Under the pieces are notes generated by a model. That model was not told the origin of the DNA. It saw only the letters and a program-made list of their open reading frames with translations, and made no database searches. This document shows, in pieces, positions 24,458 through 36,149 of a stretch of 64,000 nucleotides of DNA. Every line of letters starts with the position of its first letter. The stretch's first letter is position 1. The position numbers and the translations under genes were made by a program. Source of the stretch: Cristatella mucedo (lineage: Eukaryota; Bryozoa; Phylactolaemata; Cristatellidae). The stretch spans positions 2,423,001 to 2,487,000 of the forward strand of contig WPIO01000022.1 in NCBI GenBank assembly GCA_009760855.2, in the 5' to 3' direction.

Positions 24458-24545
24458 GATCTGCCAAATGGCGACCTTTATCCATGCACTGTAGCCAAGA
24501 AGGTTGAGAACAAGGGACTCAATCGCTTCCAGAATATACATCCAT
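24458..24545 (+). CDS. RPTP exon e6: D1 phosphotyrosine-recognition loop
   Basis: Acceptor CTACTTTCAG, donor GTAAGC; phase 0 in, phase 1 out; residues 278-306. It reads LPNG, then CTVAKKVENKGLNRFQNIHP. This aligns with the family motif ENKxKNRYxNILPYDxxRV. The usual Lys-Asn-Arg-Tyr is Leu-Asn-Arg-Phe here (298-301), so the tyrosine that stacks on substrate phosphotyrosine is Phe301. The codon for Tyr307 is split with e7. Confidence 0.92.
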
Positions 24546-24867
24546 GTAAGCTACAGCGCCTAGTGTAATTTGATAGCTCTAAGCTTTCTTTTGGTCCTTG
24601 CATGTGAAGATCGTGTTGCATGCCATTTCGTCGATCTGTGTCGGCTGAAGCACTTGGCATAAGGAACTCCTTTAATAATAGAAGTTGGCGACCTAAGTGT
24701 GTTTATGCAAAATTGACTGATTTAATCCACTTGTGGGCTTATGCAGGCTGCAGCTTTCTTTCTAGCATTATTGTAATAAATGAATTGGTGACTAGGACTG
24801 CATTTTACGGAGGTGTCATTTTCCGTTTGTGTTTTGCATCGCTCATGCTGGCTAATTTCTTGTGTAG

Positions 24868-24989
24868 ACGACCGCACACGTGTAGTATTGCCTACTGATA
24901 ATGCAGTTTACGACGATGACGACGATGACGACGAAGACAGTGCTTGCTACGGACTCGGTGGCGGTTACATTAATGCCAGCTATGTGGAC
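24868..24989 (+). CDS. RPTP exon e7: D1 YINAS motif with acidic insert
   Basis: Acceptor TTGTGTAG, donor GTGAGT; phase 1 in, phase 0 out; residues 307-347. It starts YDRTRVVL and ends GYINASYVD, both standard D1 motifs (family: PYDxxRV and DYINAS; the Asp of DYINAS is Gly339 here). Between them is a run of seven Asp, Glu and Asp (322-330) made by GAC/GAT repeats. The loop between RVVL and YINAS is roughly a dozen residues longer than in typical RPTPs. Confidence 0.92.
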
Positions 24990-25084
24990 GTGAGTAATCT
25001 AATGCAAAATATCCCTTCTGTAGCTCAACAATCCCACTCAGACTAAGTGGGTATTACGCAGGAGAGTTTTTTCTATGACAAACT

Positions 25085-25335
25085 CTAAGCCTAAGCAGCT
25101 TTCGGCACACACACACGGTAGCCAACAGTCTTGATCTCGCGCAACAGAGAGAGAAATTTAGCGATAAGTGTAGCTGAGTCTGGAGAGCATCCGGGGAAGT
25201 GAGTAGCATGTAAGTAAGTAGTGGCTCAGTACGGCTCGAAGGGACGTGCCACAGTCGGCAGTCAGAGAGAAGATTTCGTTGCATGGGAATTGTGGAAGTG
25301 AGTTTCACAGCCTAGGACTTGCAGTGTGTCATGCA
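25085..25335 (-). mobile_element. LINE-A 3' end fragment (reversed)
   Basis: GTAGCCAACAGTCTTGATCTC, GTAGCTGAGTCTGGAG and GGAATTGTGGAAGTGAGTTTC mirror the LINE-A tail, as at 1285-1565. Confidence 0.7.
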
Positions 25336-26930
25336 GATTTAAAGTCTGCGATGGTCAATCCGTAATCTCGCTCTGTGCTGCACTGCACTTTCTCTGTGCT
25401 GTTGCTCACTGCCCTCGTCGTGCGGCTGAGACAGGCAGCCCACGACCGTCGCACGAAAAGAAGCTAGGCCCAACGCTGTCCAGCGTTGAAGAGAAATACT
25501 GAGTAGTTGCCGAGCGTTTCTCTTCGTATCAGTACGTATGAATAATATACCGAATCGTACTCGGATCTAAGGGTGCTAGCTGGCATGTAAACTTGTTCGC
25601 CTTAGTAGGCCATACCAGCAATGTGGTATTTAGAATGTCCTCTGCCTTTATGTAAGCTGATCTGCTCACCCACGTGACGGCTCTGCTCCCACCTGCATCA
25701 TGTCTTGGGCTAACGAGTGCATGCTAAAAACAAGTCGCACTCGCAAAAACCAGCCAGTGCTGGAAAAGTGTCAGAAAAAGAATCATTCGCTTTCGAACAA
25801 ACAGACAGCACTTTTAAAGCCTCTGTATAGCAACTGTGCGTGCCTGCCCGATGCACGCAGACGTGTTCGAGAGGGTCCCGCAAGAATCAAGCTCTTGCAC
25901 TATGGCTAGAGGGCTCGGACCTACATCCGAGAAGAATGTGGCAGCTTCTGCATAGTCAGACCTGGTTAAAGCGGTGCCTTTGCATACCTGTGAGTTTGCC
26001 CCCCCCCCCAGACATGCGTAGCTTGTCTCCTCCTGTTCCTTCTGAATCCACAGCCAGGTCAGTTTTGAGTAGGCTTTGCCTGTCCGAAGAGGGCTCGCTC
26101 TTCGACAATCCGTTCGCTGCTGCTTGCCAGCCTGCGACCACCACATCCCCGAGTGGCGAGTACATTTTCCTGACCAGGGGGGGGCATCCCCACCGCACAG
26201 CATGCACTGACACAGCTATGGTCACGAATACCCGCTGGACGTGGCTCAAAGAAGATTAACATGCTCTGGCTGATTGTAACCCAAGGCAAGGTCTCGGCCA
26301 CAGCACTTGAAAGTTGCTGGGTTCATGCTTGGGTGCAGCACTGGTTGCAGTGTGTAGTCGTCAGCCGGCATGAGTAACCTTCTGGGCGCGAACCTTGGGA
26401 TGCTACTAAACATTACTCGTAATCATTTTTTTGTCTTATCTTCTGTTTCATGTCTTTGGACAAGACTTTTCTGAATGCCGTCGATGTGCTTACTGCTGCG
26501 GTATTGGCCAGCTGGACTCACTCTTGTTTGCCACCTGTATATAAGCGCTGCGTTTGGCTGTTCCCTGTGTTGCCTATGTAGAGAGGTTTGATTGCAACTT
26601 CAAAACGAATATTGTGTTGCTCTTGCTACAATGCCAGTGGGGCCATTTTCCTTAGATGTAGAAAGAAATCGCCTCGTTTACACGATAGGGTGTGCTTAAA
26701 ATTGTTTTTACCCGCTTCTTTCCCCAAGATGCAATCAGATATCGCCAAATAACAATAATGCTCATCCGGGCGTCTAGGCATCAGTGCATGCGTCAATGTC
26801 ATGCCCCAGCGATAAAGTACATTAGATCCAGTAATTGTATCACAAGACTTGACCGGTGCATGCTGACAGATAATCCTCAATGTAGAGTCGAACTATCACA
26901 AACAAGTTTTTTAAAAAATGCATCCGTCTT

Positions 26931-27004
26931 GTGCTCCATGAGAACTCAAATCTGTATTCCAGCGCTTCAAATATGCCACAGGGCTCGAGCCCACGACGTT
27001 GGTC
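26931..27004 (-). mobile_element. Partial SINE-1 (reversed)
   Basis: Box-B region GGGCTCGAGCCCACGAC and part of the tail (GAGAACTCAAATCTGTATTC). Confidence 0.65.
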
Positions 27005-27113
27005 ATCAAATGCATCAGCAGAGAATTGTAGCCGTATATCGGTTGGTCGGTATCCGTGTTCAGAAAAAATAGCAAAGAGCTGCTGATTTGTGTGTGTGCA
27101 TGCGTGCGTGCGT

Positions 27114-27240
27114 GCGGCAGCAGAAGAGCCTAAGAAGCTGTCACCCTACTTGCAGTAAAGAGCTGCCTTCTGCAGGACTTCGACCGGCGACCTGATCTTG
27201 AGCTCAAGATGCCTTACCGATGAGCTGAGACCCATCTCTA
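27114..27240 (-). mobile_element. SINE-2 copy (reversed) with well-kept A and B boxes
   Basis: The reverse strand reads CAGCTCATCGGTAAGGCATC (box A type), GGTCGAAGTCCTGCAG (box B type) and a body ending GCTCTTCTGCTGC. Compare 40453-40615. Confidence 0.7.
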
Positions 27241-27971
27241 AGTAGCGGACCACTGGAGCTCCATCGATTTAGCTTGGTAGTGAGTCGGCCTATCGTTTGT
27301 CAACAATGACTGGAACAGTTAGGATGTCATCAGTGAGCTGCTAACCTGGATGTGACCTGACCTACATCCTGTACGTGCAGGTTGCCTAAAATTGGCCAAC
27401 CCTTTAAGGGCCCTCAGACCGTTACCACATAGGCACCCCTTTGGAGGGTGTATACACTCCCGGATGTGTACCAATAACAGAGCTTCACACCAGGTGTTTT
27501 AATATGAATTGACATCACTTGCAAATGCAACCTGATCTTAACTAAGCCCACCTCAAAGGACACAAGCAGTCGATAAGGCCGCTTGCTGAACAAGCTCGTA
27601 CACCGTCTTGCTCGTGGGTGCACACATGCGCACTAACGCATGCACAAACGCACATGTAGTTATACTTATGCATTCCAACACGTGCATCGATTTATATAGG
27701 TAGACACACACACACTAGTGCACACACACACACACACCCCATACGCTTACACATAGAGGGTATAGACTGCAATATGAGGGGCCCAGAAGTAAGATAAGTA
27801 AGAGAGAAATGAACGCCTATTCGGCATGTCTGCCTGCATTCCTGAATGTGCTCTGAATGTGCTTTCTCATATCGCTGTTGCAGTGACTTGTGCCACTTCC
27901 TAGGGTATGGCTTGGCAGTGTGTTTAGTGTTGGCATTGGCAGTATGTTCACCAGTACGTCCTTGCTTGCAG

Positions 27972-28008
27972 GGCTATTCACAAAAGCGGCGCTACATTGC
28001 CACACAGG
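27972..28008 (+). CDS. RPTP exon e8: 37-nt microexon in D1
   Basis: Acceptor TTGCTTGCAG, donor GTTAGT; phase 0 in, phase 1 out; residues 348-359, GYSQKRRYIATQ plus the first base of Gly360. It matches the family segment GYxxxNxFIAxQGP between the YINAS motif and the PL...DFW motif. In D2 the equivalent sequence is fused to the next exon (e16), so the intron after e8 is peculiar to D1. Confidence 0.87.
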
Positions 28009-28191
28009 GTTAGTATCACTGTATCATGTCTGAATTAGCTTAAGATGATTTTCTCACCTAAAGTCCGATTGTGTATGCCATGATAAACTGCTTGCTGCAA
28101 TTTTAAGGACTCAACAGCGAGCAGTGGCTTATCGAGAGTGCATCTTTAGGTTAGCTCTATAGACGCATAGTGGTTGCTCACTATTTTTCAG

Positions 28192-28289
28192 GGCCGCTCA
28201 GCAAGACTATTGCCGATTTCTGGAGCATGATATGGTCAGAGAGCTGCACATCGATTGTAATGCTAACCTCTTTTATGGAAGATGGAAAG
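28192..28289 (+). CDS. RPTP exon e9: D1 DFW motif
   Basis: Acceptor TTTTTCAG, donor GTACAT; phase 1 in, phase 0 out; residues 360-392. The product GPLSKTIADFWSMIWSES, then CTSIVMLTSFMEDGK, is the standard RPTP stretch GPxxxTxxDFWxMxW...xIVMxT. Confidence 0.94.
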
Positions 28290-28361
28290 GTACATTAACC
28301 GCAGACCTTAAATGGCTTTACCTGAAAACTTCAAACTTCCACTAGCTCTCTCACCCTACAC

Positions 28362-28485
28362 CCACTCTCTCTTTCTCTCTCTTTCTATCTATCTCCCTCT
28401 TCCCTTCTCTCTCCTCTCTTGCTCTCCTGTACACTCTCTCTCTTGCTCTCCCTCCTCCCTCTCTCTCTCTCTCTCTCTCTTCTGG
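28362..28485 (+). repeat. CT-rich low-complexity tract
   Basis: Mostly CTCT, CCTC and TTTCT repeats. Creates a long but meaningless serine/leucine-rich ORF. Confidence 0.9.
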
Positions 28486-28514
28486 CTTTGCTCTGTCTTT
28501 CGCACTGCCACGTT

Positions 28515-28860
28515 GCACCTCTTCTCACCGGCCTGCTCTGGCTCCCCATTAAGCAGAGTATATCAGCTTCAATCAAGGTTCCGACTTTTATTTATGCTGA
28601 AGCTCCTTGGTTCTGTTGCTCAGGCGTACCTATCGGAAGTACTGTGCCATCAGACTTCCTATCGTACCACTTGCTCCTCTGTCTCAAATCGTTCAGCTGT
28701 GCCTCTACACTACCCCAAATTCTTTAGTTCTTATGCTCCCAAAGCCCGGAGCAATCTACCGGCAGACATCATGATATCCCCTGACTTGACGATATTTATA
28801 AGGAAGCTAAAAACCCATCTGTTGCTCTCCAAATTTGCTCTGTCACTGCTTGCTTAAATG
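28515..28860 (+). mobile_element. LINE-B 3' end fragment
   Basis: Shows CTCACCGGCCTGCTCTGGCT, CTTATGCTCCCAAAGCC, ATCATGATATCCCCTGACTT and AAAACCCATCTG, in the same order as the C-terminal frame at 31665. Confidence 0.7.
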
Positions 28861-28896
28861 TGTATTATCATTAATCTAATGATTGCCTTGCATTCT

Positions 28897-29220
<324 letters not shown>

Positions 29221-29354
29221 GTTCTCATGCTGTCATGTGCAAATTTGTATTGATACTATTTTTAATCATTATCTTGTTATCTGTCCACGTATGCTTCTTG
29301 CAATGAGTGCTAGCCTGTATTGCAGCTGCACGATTTCGGTTGCACGGTTTTTAG

Positions 29355-29477
29355 CGCAAGTGTGAAGAGTACTACCCACGTGACAAGCGCCCAGTGACCT
29401 ACGGCACTGTGACTGTCGAGCTGCTCAGCCTGAATTCTGTGGCCGACTATGATGTCAGGTCCTTTAAGCTGGTGAAA
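29355..29477 (+). CDS. RPTP exon e10: D1 central beta strands
   Basis: Acceptor GGTTTTTAG, donor GTAGGT; phase 0 both sides, 41 codons, residues 393-433: RKCEEYYPRDKRPVTYGTVT, then a VELL...DYDVRSFKLVK segment. It corresponds to the family KCxxYWP...YGxxxV...YTVRxFxL stretch. The Trp of YWP is Tyr. Confidence 0.93.
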
Positions 29478-29989
29478 GTAGGTGCAGGCTAACGCTCGCT
29501 GTGTGCAGCTCTGTGTGCGCTCATGCACCCCACGATTTGTATGCTCCTCTGCAGCAGACATGAAGGATTCATCGCAAGTCTGCTAGCTTCGTGCAGAGCT
29601 CTCCGCCGGGTAGCCACTATAGTAAAGGTTAAAGGTTAGCTACGACTATTGGCTACTCTTGCAATGAGCTTAGATTAGGCTGGTTTTCCCCGGGCTTGAG
29701 ATAAAAGGTAGCTAAAAAAAAAGTAAGAACGATCATACACAAATATACTGGCACACAGAAGCCTACAGTTCGGGTTTGGCTGTCTTGTCATGAATATCTG
29801 AAACCGTCGCAATGAGTATTGGCCATGCTTTCTTTTGCTGACTATATATTCTTTATATGAAACATTTATGCAAGCTCAAGTATCTTAGTGTGTGACTGTA
29901 TCGTATGTCCATGAAACAGTGGCTTCCCCACACTGGCAGCCAAGCGGTGCTCTCGAGGTAGTTCCAACCTCCTGCAGTGTGTATATACA

Positions 29990-30020
29990 TACATGTGTGA
30001 CTATATGTGTGTGACTCTGT

Positions 30021-30053
<33 letters not shown>

Positions 30054-30080
30054 CGCGAACGCGTGAGCGTGTGCGTGTGC
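29990..30080. repeat. (GT)n microsatellite
   Basis: GT run of roughly 34 bases at 30022-30054 inside GT-rich sequence. Confidence 0.9.
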
Positions 30081-30564
30081 ATACATTTAGTAGTCAATTC
30101 CTGTAAAGAAAATCACGGGAAACTATAACTTTGCTGTGGAAGGCGAGCCCGATTGTCTGCTGCCCTAGCTGGTGATTGAGCCATTCTAATTTGCTGTCTT
30201 GCAGATCTTTCCTAGTGTAGCACACTCTTAAAGAACGTAAAAGGAAAAAACTATTCAACATATTTGTTAGTAATTTAATAATCAAATAAAGGTAAACCTA
30301 ATTATTACGAAGTTCCAATCATTGCTGAATCTTGCTAACAGGCACAGACCAATGGTGAGAGAGCCCAAACTAATATAAATGGGAGTGACCTTATACATTC
30401 TCGCAGTTGAGACATGCATGCCGTTTGTGCGGAAAAACGATCTTACTTTCAATGAGATTTTAAATTCTATTTTCTGGCTATCTACCTACTTGGTCTTTCG
30501 ATATTTCGGGTTTGTTTCCGGTGTCTACATGGCTTTCGTTCTTGTTTCGACTTGTCCCTTTGAT

Positions 30565-30880
30565 GACTTCTGTCACGACATCTCCTGACTTGACCACATT
30601 TAAAAAGAAATTAAAAACGCACCTATTTACGACATCATTTAATGGATCCCTGTGATTCGTCGTTTATGTGCTTGTGCGTGCTGACGCTGTGCGTGCTGCC
30701 ACTAACCACATTTGCATGCTGACCCTGTGCCTGTCACCCCTAACCATGTTATTCATGTTGTTTATCAAGCATGATACCACTCACCATTCGATCGCATTTC
30801 CCTTTGCAGCAAAAGTAAAGTGCCTAGAAAGAGATTGAGTTCTCTAGGGGTGCTTTATCAAGTGTATTATTAATTATTTA
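30565..30880 (+). mobile_element. LINE-B 3' end
   Basis: Almost identical to 20815-21125: CACGACATCTCCTGACTTGA, CATTTGCATGCTGACCCTG, hairpin tail and ATT repeats. It ends about 50 bases before exon e11. Confidence 0.82.
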
Positions 30881-30931
30881 TAGCTGCTACTGCATAATCG
30901 AGGCTAAATCGAGGATTTTTTGTTGTTGCAG

Positions 30932-31080
30932 GCTGGGCAATCCCGGATTGTTCATCACTTTCACTATCTCAGCTGGCCCGACCACGGGGTGCCGTCCTGC
31001 TTTGCGCCGTTCTTGCAGTTTCGCCACAAAGTGCTAGCCTTTTCAGCAGGAGCCAGCAAGCCTATCGCTGTGCACTGCAG
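30932..31080 (+). CDS. RPTP exon e11: D1 WPD loop and catalytic Cys
   Basis: Acceptor TTGTTGCAG, donor GTAAGA; phase 0 in, phase 2 out, 149 bases, residues 434-482. It carries HFHYLSWPDHGVPS (general acid Asp450) and ends VHC, the catalytic Cys482 being the last whole codon. In the family mechanism this Cys attacks the phosphate and the Asp protonates the leaving tyrosine. Its D2 counterpart e18 is also 149 bases. Confidence 0.96.
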
Positions 31081-31664
31081 GTAAGAGGAGCCTGCCATCG
31101 GTCGAAGGCTACTACTGTGATGTGTGTGTCTGAAATGCTGGAACGATCGCTTCTCGAAAAAAGGCAGGAGGCACAAAAATGCATAGGCAAATCTTTGTAA
31201 AGCATATGGGGCAGGCTTTGGAGGAGTGAGCCTGCCAGCGGCTTCTCAGCGGTTTCCCAGGAAACTGATAGGACCATTCAGCAACCAACGCACAGCTGCT
31301 GAGAAGTCTCATCCATAGTTAGGCATATTGTTCGAAAGTAGGTTTTCCTGGTAGCTTGCTGAAATTTCAAATCAGGCAACCTCTTATGTCTGCGTGTCTA
31401 CCTATGACCAAATATTTGCTAAGGCGTGCAAGTTGTGTGTCGGACACTACCTACGCTAGGGTTTTGTGTTGAGCGGAATGATGAAATTATGTCATCCAAG
31501 CCCGAAACCCATTGGGTGTTGAAGGTCAAGGTCAGTATTGCAGTGCATCTTGTGCATTTAGTGTTTTTGGCTCGTGTGCTGGTGTACTGCTGTAGAATTC
31601 GCTAGGCGAACTGCCACATGCAACCGTGCCATGGCTATCGAGAATGCTTTCTCTGGCTATTTAT

Positions 31665-32495
31665 CATTATAAGGTGTCATATTCCAAAGCGACCTCTCGT
31701 TAGACGACCATATCAGCTCCACAGTCAAATCCGCCTATTTTCAGCTTCATAACATTGCTAAAATTCGGGCTTGTTTCGATAAAGATACCACATCTAAGTT
31801 GGTCCATGCATTCGTGACATCTCGTCTCGACTTCTGCAACTCACTGCTTACTGGCCTACCAGCATGTGCGATCAGGCGATTGCAGCTGGTGCAAAACTCG
31901 GCAGCTAGACTTGTCTGCCGTGAGCATAGCAGTTGCCACATTACTCCACTTCTCGCCGACCTGCACTGGCTACCAGTCAAGCAACGGATTGACTTCAAGG
32001 TTTTGTCGCTCACTTTTAGGTCCCTTCATTCTATGGCTCCAGCCTATCTTTCAGATATACTACCCCATCAGGCCAAGCATCGTACCACTCGCTTTTCGGA
32101 ATCCAACAGTCTAGAAATACCTCGTACAAACCTTAAATCCTTTGGAGACCGTGTATTTAGTTCGTATGCTCCCACAGCCTGGAACTCCCTCCCGACCTGA
32201 CCACATTTAAAATGAACCTAAAAACACACCTATTTAGGACAGCATTTAGCAGGTCCCTGTGATTCGTCCTTGATGTGCTTATGCGTGCTGACACTGTGCA
32301 TGCTGCCACTAACCACATTCGCATGCTGACCCTGTGCATGTCACCCCTAACCATATTGTTCATTTTGTTTGTTTTTCAAGCCTGATTTTACTTACCATTC
32401 AATTGCATTTCACTTTTCAGCAAATGTAAAGCGCCTAGAGAAAGATTAAGTTCTCTGAGGGCGCTTTATCAAGTGAATTATTATTATTATTAAGA
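31665..32495 (+). pseudogene. LINE-B 3' part with decayed reverse transcriptase C-terminus
   Basis: The best-kept LINE-B end in the window. An open frame at 31799-32200 reads SRLDFCNSLLTGLPACAIRR, then HITPLLADLHWLPVKQRIDF and LKSFGDRVFSSYAP, typical of CR1/L2-type elements. The 3' tail has the AAAGCGCC...GGGCGCTTT hairpin and terminal ATT repeats near 32475-32493. A truncation near 32195 breaks the frame. Confidence 0.85.
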
Positions 32496-32869
32496 AGGCG
32501 CTGGAGCTTAGGGCCCCGGCGCATGAACAGCAACAACAGGAAATGCACGAGCAGTGTGTCGTTGATGTTTCTTAGTGGCTATGATAGCGTGCTGCACCCT
32601 GACACTATGACAGCATGTGTTGCACACCGTGGCAACGTTACTGGCTAACAGGGTGTTTGTGTCTCAAGGACCGAGGTAGTAGCAACACAGCTTGACGTCA
32701 TTCGCTGGCATTTCTGTGCGCCCTTCATTACGGTGTGAGCCAGCTTATGGCGAATTCTCGAGTTCTGCCCCGTAAAGCAATAACGTCAAGGTCGGCTGAT
32801 TAAATAGTCTCATTTATATATAGTGGCATCGGAGCTTTAGAAGCTGTCGGGGAACTAAATCTCGAATAA

Positions 32870-33175
32870 CGTCACGACAGCCCCTGACTTGACATTTAAA
32901 AAGAAGCTGAAAGCTCGTCTATTTATTAAAGCATTGATCGACATGATTTGTAGTTTGTATGCTTATGCGTGCTGATACTGTGCATGCTGCTACTGATCAC
33001 ATTTGCATGTTGAACCTGTGTATGTCATCTCTAACCATGTTATGTTTGTTGACATTGAGCATGCTGCCACTAACCATTTGATCATGCTTCCTTTACAGGG
33101 TATATAAATCGCCTAGAGAGAGATTAAGTTATCTGAGGGCACTATACAAACGTATTATTATTATTATTGTGCTCA
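32870..33175 (+). mobile_element. LINE-B 3' end
   Basis: CACGACAGCCCCTGACTTGA, CACATTTGCATGTTGAACC, the tail CGCCTAGAGAGAGATTAAGT and ATT repeats. Confidence 0.78.
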
Positions 33176-33250
33176 TTTTATAATAAGAGTGCATATCTGT
33201 TGGCTTGTTCGGCCCGTTTCCTAATGCTATCTTGTATGCACTGCTTGCAG

Positions 33251-33386
33251 TGCTGGCATCGGCCGAACTGGTGCCTACATAGCAGTCGACTACCTGCTGG
33301 AGGAAGCACGTGAAAGGGGCAGTGTGGATGTCTTTGTAGCCGTCAGTCATCTGAGGAATCAACGTCCGAACATGGTGCAAAATCAG
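33251..33386 (+). CDS. RPTP exon e12: D1 P-loop and Q-loop
   Basis: Acceptor CTGCTTGCAG, donor GTCTGC; phase 2 in, phase 0 out, 136 bases, residues 483-528. With e11 it completes HCSAGIGRTGAY: the HC(X5)R signature is intact (Cys482, Arg488). It continues IAVDYLLEEARERGSVDV and ends LRNQRPNMVQNQ, where Gln526 matches the catalytic Q-loop glutamine. D1 is therefore expected to be catalytically active, subject to the loop change in e6. Confidence 0.96.
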
Positions 33387-33989
33387 GTCTGCACTCAGGC
33401 CCTCAGCCGCTCTTGTATGACTTGCAGACCTTTATTTTTACTACCATTATGCTGCAGCATGCAATTTAATGTCTGTGTCATTGCAGCCAAATTTTTGTTT
33501 ATAATTGATATGCAGGCAACCAGCCAAAAAGGCATCTCGACACTATTTCGTGATTGCAGTTGTGTGCACTTGTCACACACGGAGGTGTGTGTGAGTGTGT
33601 GTGCACATGCGTGCGTGCACACTAATTTGCGCACACTTTATATTGTACTATCCTTTCACTAAATCATATCGTCGAGGGCTTTCGAGAGTGTATGTATGCA
33701 CAAGGGAGTGTGCTCACTGAATGGAGTAGCCAAGTTGGTCATGGAATGGATGTGCACGTGTGCTTGCATAACTTGTAAGTGTTCCTTGTGGATTTATGTC
33801 GGATACGTCTAAATCGACTGAGAGTTACTTTAGCTGGGTTTTTATTCTCGAGGTCAAGAGGTTTAAAGACTGCCTTCTAGAGCTGATACGACTAAATTTT
33901 TAAAATTAGTCACTCCATGCTCCTAACCAGGAATTGTTTTCAGGAAGGGGCTAAACTTGGACTTTAATCGACCGGAAAGAATCCGTATT
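33387..33989. other. Intron after e12, nothing recognised
   Basis: A GT-rich patch at 33580-33620. No repeat family or coding signal seen. Confidence 0.5.
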
Positions 33990-34151
33990 GTGATGAAGTT
34001 GGCTCAGTGGTTAAGGAACGCCTCACCTCGAACCTAGGTCAAGGTGAATATATTCGATGATCGAGGTCGTGGGCTCGACCCCCATAGTATATGTGAAGCA
34101 CGAGATTAAGTTCTCTTTGGGCGCTATACACATGAATTACATATATTTTTC
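33990..34151 (+). mobile_element. SINE-1 copy, diverged
   Basis: TTGGCTCAGTGGTTAAGGAA (box A), GTCGTGGGCTCGACCCCC (box B), then TATGTGAAGCACGAGATTAAGTTCTC. An extra stretch lies between the boxes. Confidence 0.72.
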
Positions 34152-35962
34152 TCCAATGGAGATACACTAACATCCAAATATGTCCATCTGACATGGTGTA
34201 ACAACTAAATGGTTGTGCCACAGATTATCTTGTCGATGCAGTTTCTTTATTTTAACTATGCATCTTAAGAAAATAAGAATTACTCTTGACTGGCTGTGCC
34301 CGCAGTGTTCCTAAGCCTACGTGAAAACTTTTCGTCATTGACTGGAGGTCGAAGCTGTGAGTGCTTAACTTGGGGCTTTTGCAGCTTATTAAAAAGGTTA
34401 TTTAGTTCATCGAGTGGCATTGCAGTGTCAGACTACAGCAACCAGAAGCAACGCAGCTGGATGTTAAGATGTTTGCCAGGTTATGGAGCTGATTTTAAAA
34501 AGTAAATTTGTGGCTATTCCTTAACCTCAGGACTTCCGAAAGGCTTTAATCCTCACCTAACAGAGTCCTACTCAGTACCGACTGGCTGTGCGCTCTCAAG
34601 CGGTGCCTCCCAACTACTCAGTACCGACTGGCTGGGCGCTCTCAAGCGGTGCCTCCCAGAATGCCCCTTTATCTCTCATCTAAGCCCTGCAGCATGCCAT
34701 TGACGTGGAGCCTGGCGGCAACGGCTGCAGCAGCAGCCGAGTATGCGACAGCACGAAAAGGCTCTCCAGCTCTTTTTTCTAAAGAAATTGGCAAGCCTCA
34801 TTTTTGGAGAGCCTGGAGCTCAGTACAACTGGCGCATCGTTTGGAAGCTTTGCTAGGCCTCATAAAAAAAAAGAGAAATGCGTACATCATTAGGCTGCGA
34901 GTGTGTGAAGCTGCTACTCGAAGGCAACTGCACTGCCAAGTAAGTTCAGTGAGCTCGATCTGAAGAGAAAATGTGAGTTGCCTCTTTCTAGGAAAGCCGC
35001 ATAAAGCTACATACCAAGGGCTCACTGTCCGCTAGGGCACGTTGGCAATCTCAAAATCATTGTCTCTGTCTGGGCAGCATTTCTGGGGCAAAGCTGCTCG
35101 GCGCCCGTAGAAGCGCTACCCCTAACTGCTCGTCTGAAGCAAAGTGTGATCCCATCATTAGAGCCTGGAGCTTCGTCGCTCGTTAGTCCGTCAGACCTCA
35201 GCTGAAGGAATTACCTCTTGTATTACGCCTTTAGAACCGTGTATTATCAGTTCCTCTAAAAGAAAACATGATATCACGTTTTGTCACCTGATAGCCCCGC
35301 CCCAGACGCTTGCTAGCCTGGTGTGCCAAAGGTGCCCAAACTTGCCCAGACTTCGTTGCACCACCTGAAGCCAGCAGGCGATACCCCTATTGGTAGGAAC
35401 GACCAGTAAATATGTTTGCCAAAGGGGTGCTTTCCATTAAGCTTGCATAGCCGTTCTCTTAGCGCTGCGGTACTCTCGCCGGCCACTAAGGAGGGGTTTT
35501 TGGACTTCCACGAAGTCTAAAGGTAACTCTAATCTCATGCTGAGCACTTCCCGCCTCGAACTGCTTCCTGTTTGCTCTCTGGGGGCTAAAGGGCTAAAGC
35601 TTTCCTGCCAGAAGCTTCTCCTCTCTCCCTGTATACGACGAGCTCGGCGGCTCACGTCTATGACACCTCATTGCTGAGTGTGTCTTTGGGGCTGTTGGCA
35701 ACGAGCGTGCAAACGGATGATGAGCAGCCGTGCTATGGCACTGTAAGTGAGTAAACCAAAGAGTATCTGGTTTACCAGCCTCGGCACGTAGCAGCAGAAC
35801 TGCCCCGTGGCCTCGGCACGTAGCAGCAGAACTGCCCCGTGGCTTCTTGCCCTCCTGCGAGTGTCGAACGCACCACCGAACGAACCACCACTACGGTGCC
35901 TCGACGTTCATTGGGGGTGGGAGGGCCGGTGGGGGCCTTACTGTTAGGTTAGGACGACGTGT
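34152..35962. other. Intron sequence with two local duplications
   Basis: A direct duplication of about 47 bases at about 34569-34660 (TACTCAGTACCGACTGGCTG twice) and a 32-base one at about 35781-35843 (CCTCGGCACGTAGCAGCAGA twice). No coding domain recognised. Confidence 0.6.
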
Positions 35963-36072
35963 CAAGACGAGTGCTGGGTAATACGCTCGCCTTAGACGAC
36001 CGTTGACTCGAGCCCACGGCATATGTAGAGCGCCTGGATAGAGATTAAGCTCTCCTAGGGTACTGTACAATG
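35963..36072 (+). mobile_element. Partial SINE-1
   Basis: GACTCGAGCCCACGGCATAT, then AGCGCCTGGATAGAGATTAA, directly followed by the (CA)n run. Confidence 0.65.
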
Positions 36073-36083
36073 TGACATGTGCG

Positions 36084-36085
<2 letters not shown>

Positions 36086-36142
<57 letters not shown>
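36086..36142. repeat. (CA)n microsatellite
   Basis: About 57 bases of CA dinucleotides at the 3' end of a SINE-1 fragment. Confidence 0.95.
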
Positions 36143-36144
<2 letters not shown>

Positions 36145-36149
36145 TTATA

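Larger units (their letters stand above)
25047..27100. other. Intron between e7 and e8
   Basis: Contains a reversed LINE-A 3' end (25085-25335) and a partial reversed SINE-1 (26931-27004). Between these, GC-richer DNA at 25350-26300 has open frames on both strands, but no domain was recognised. Confidence 0.5.
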
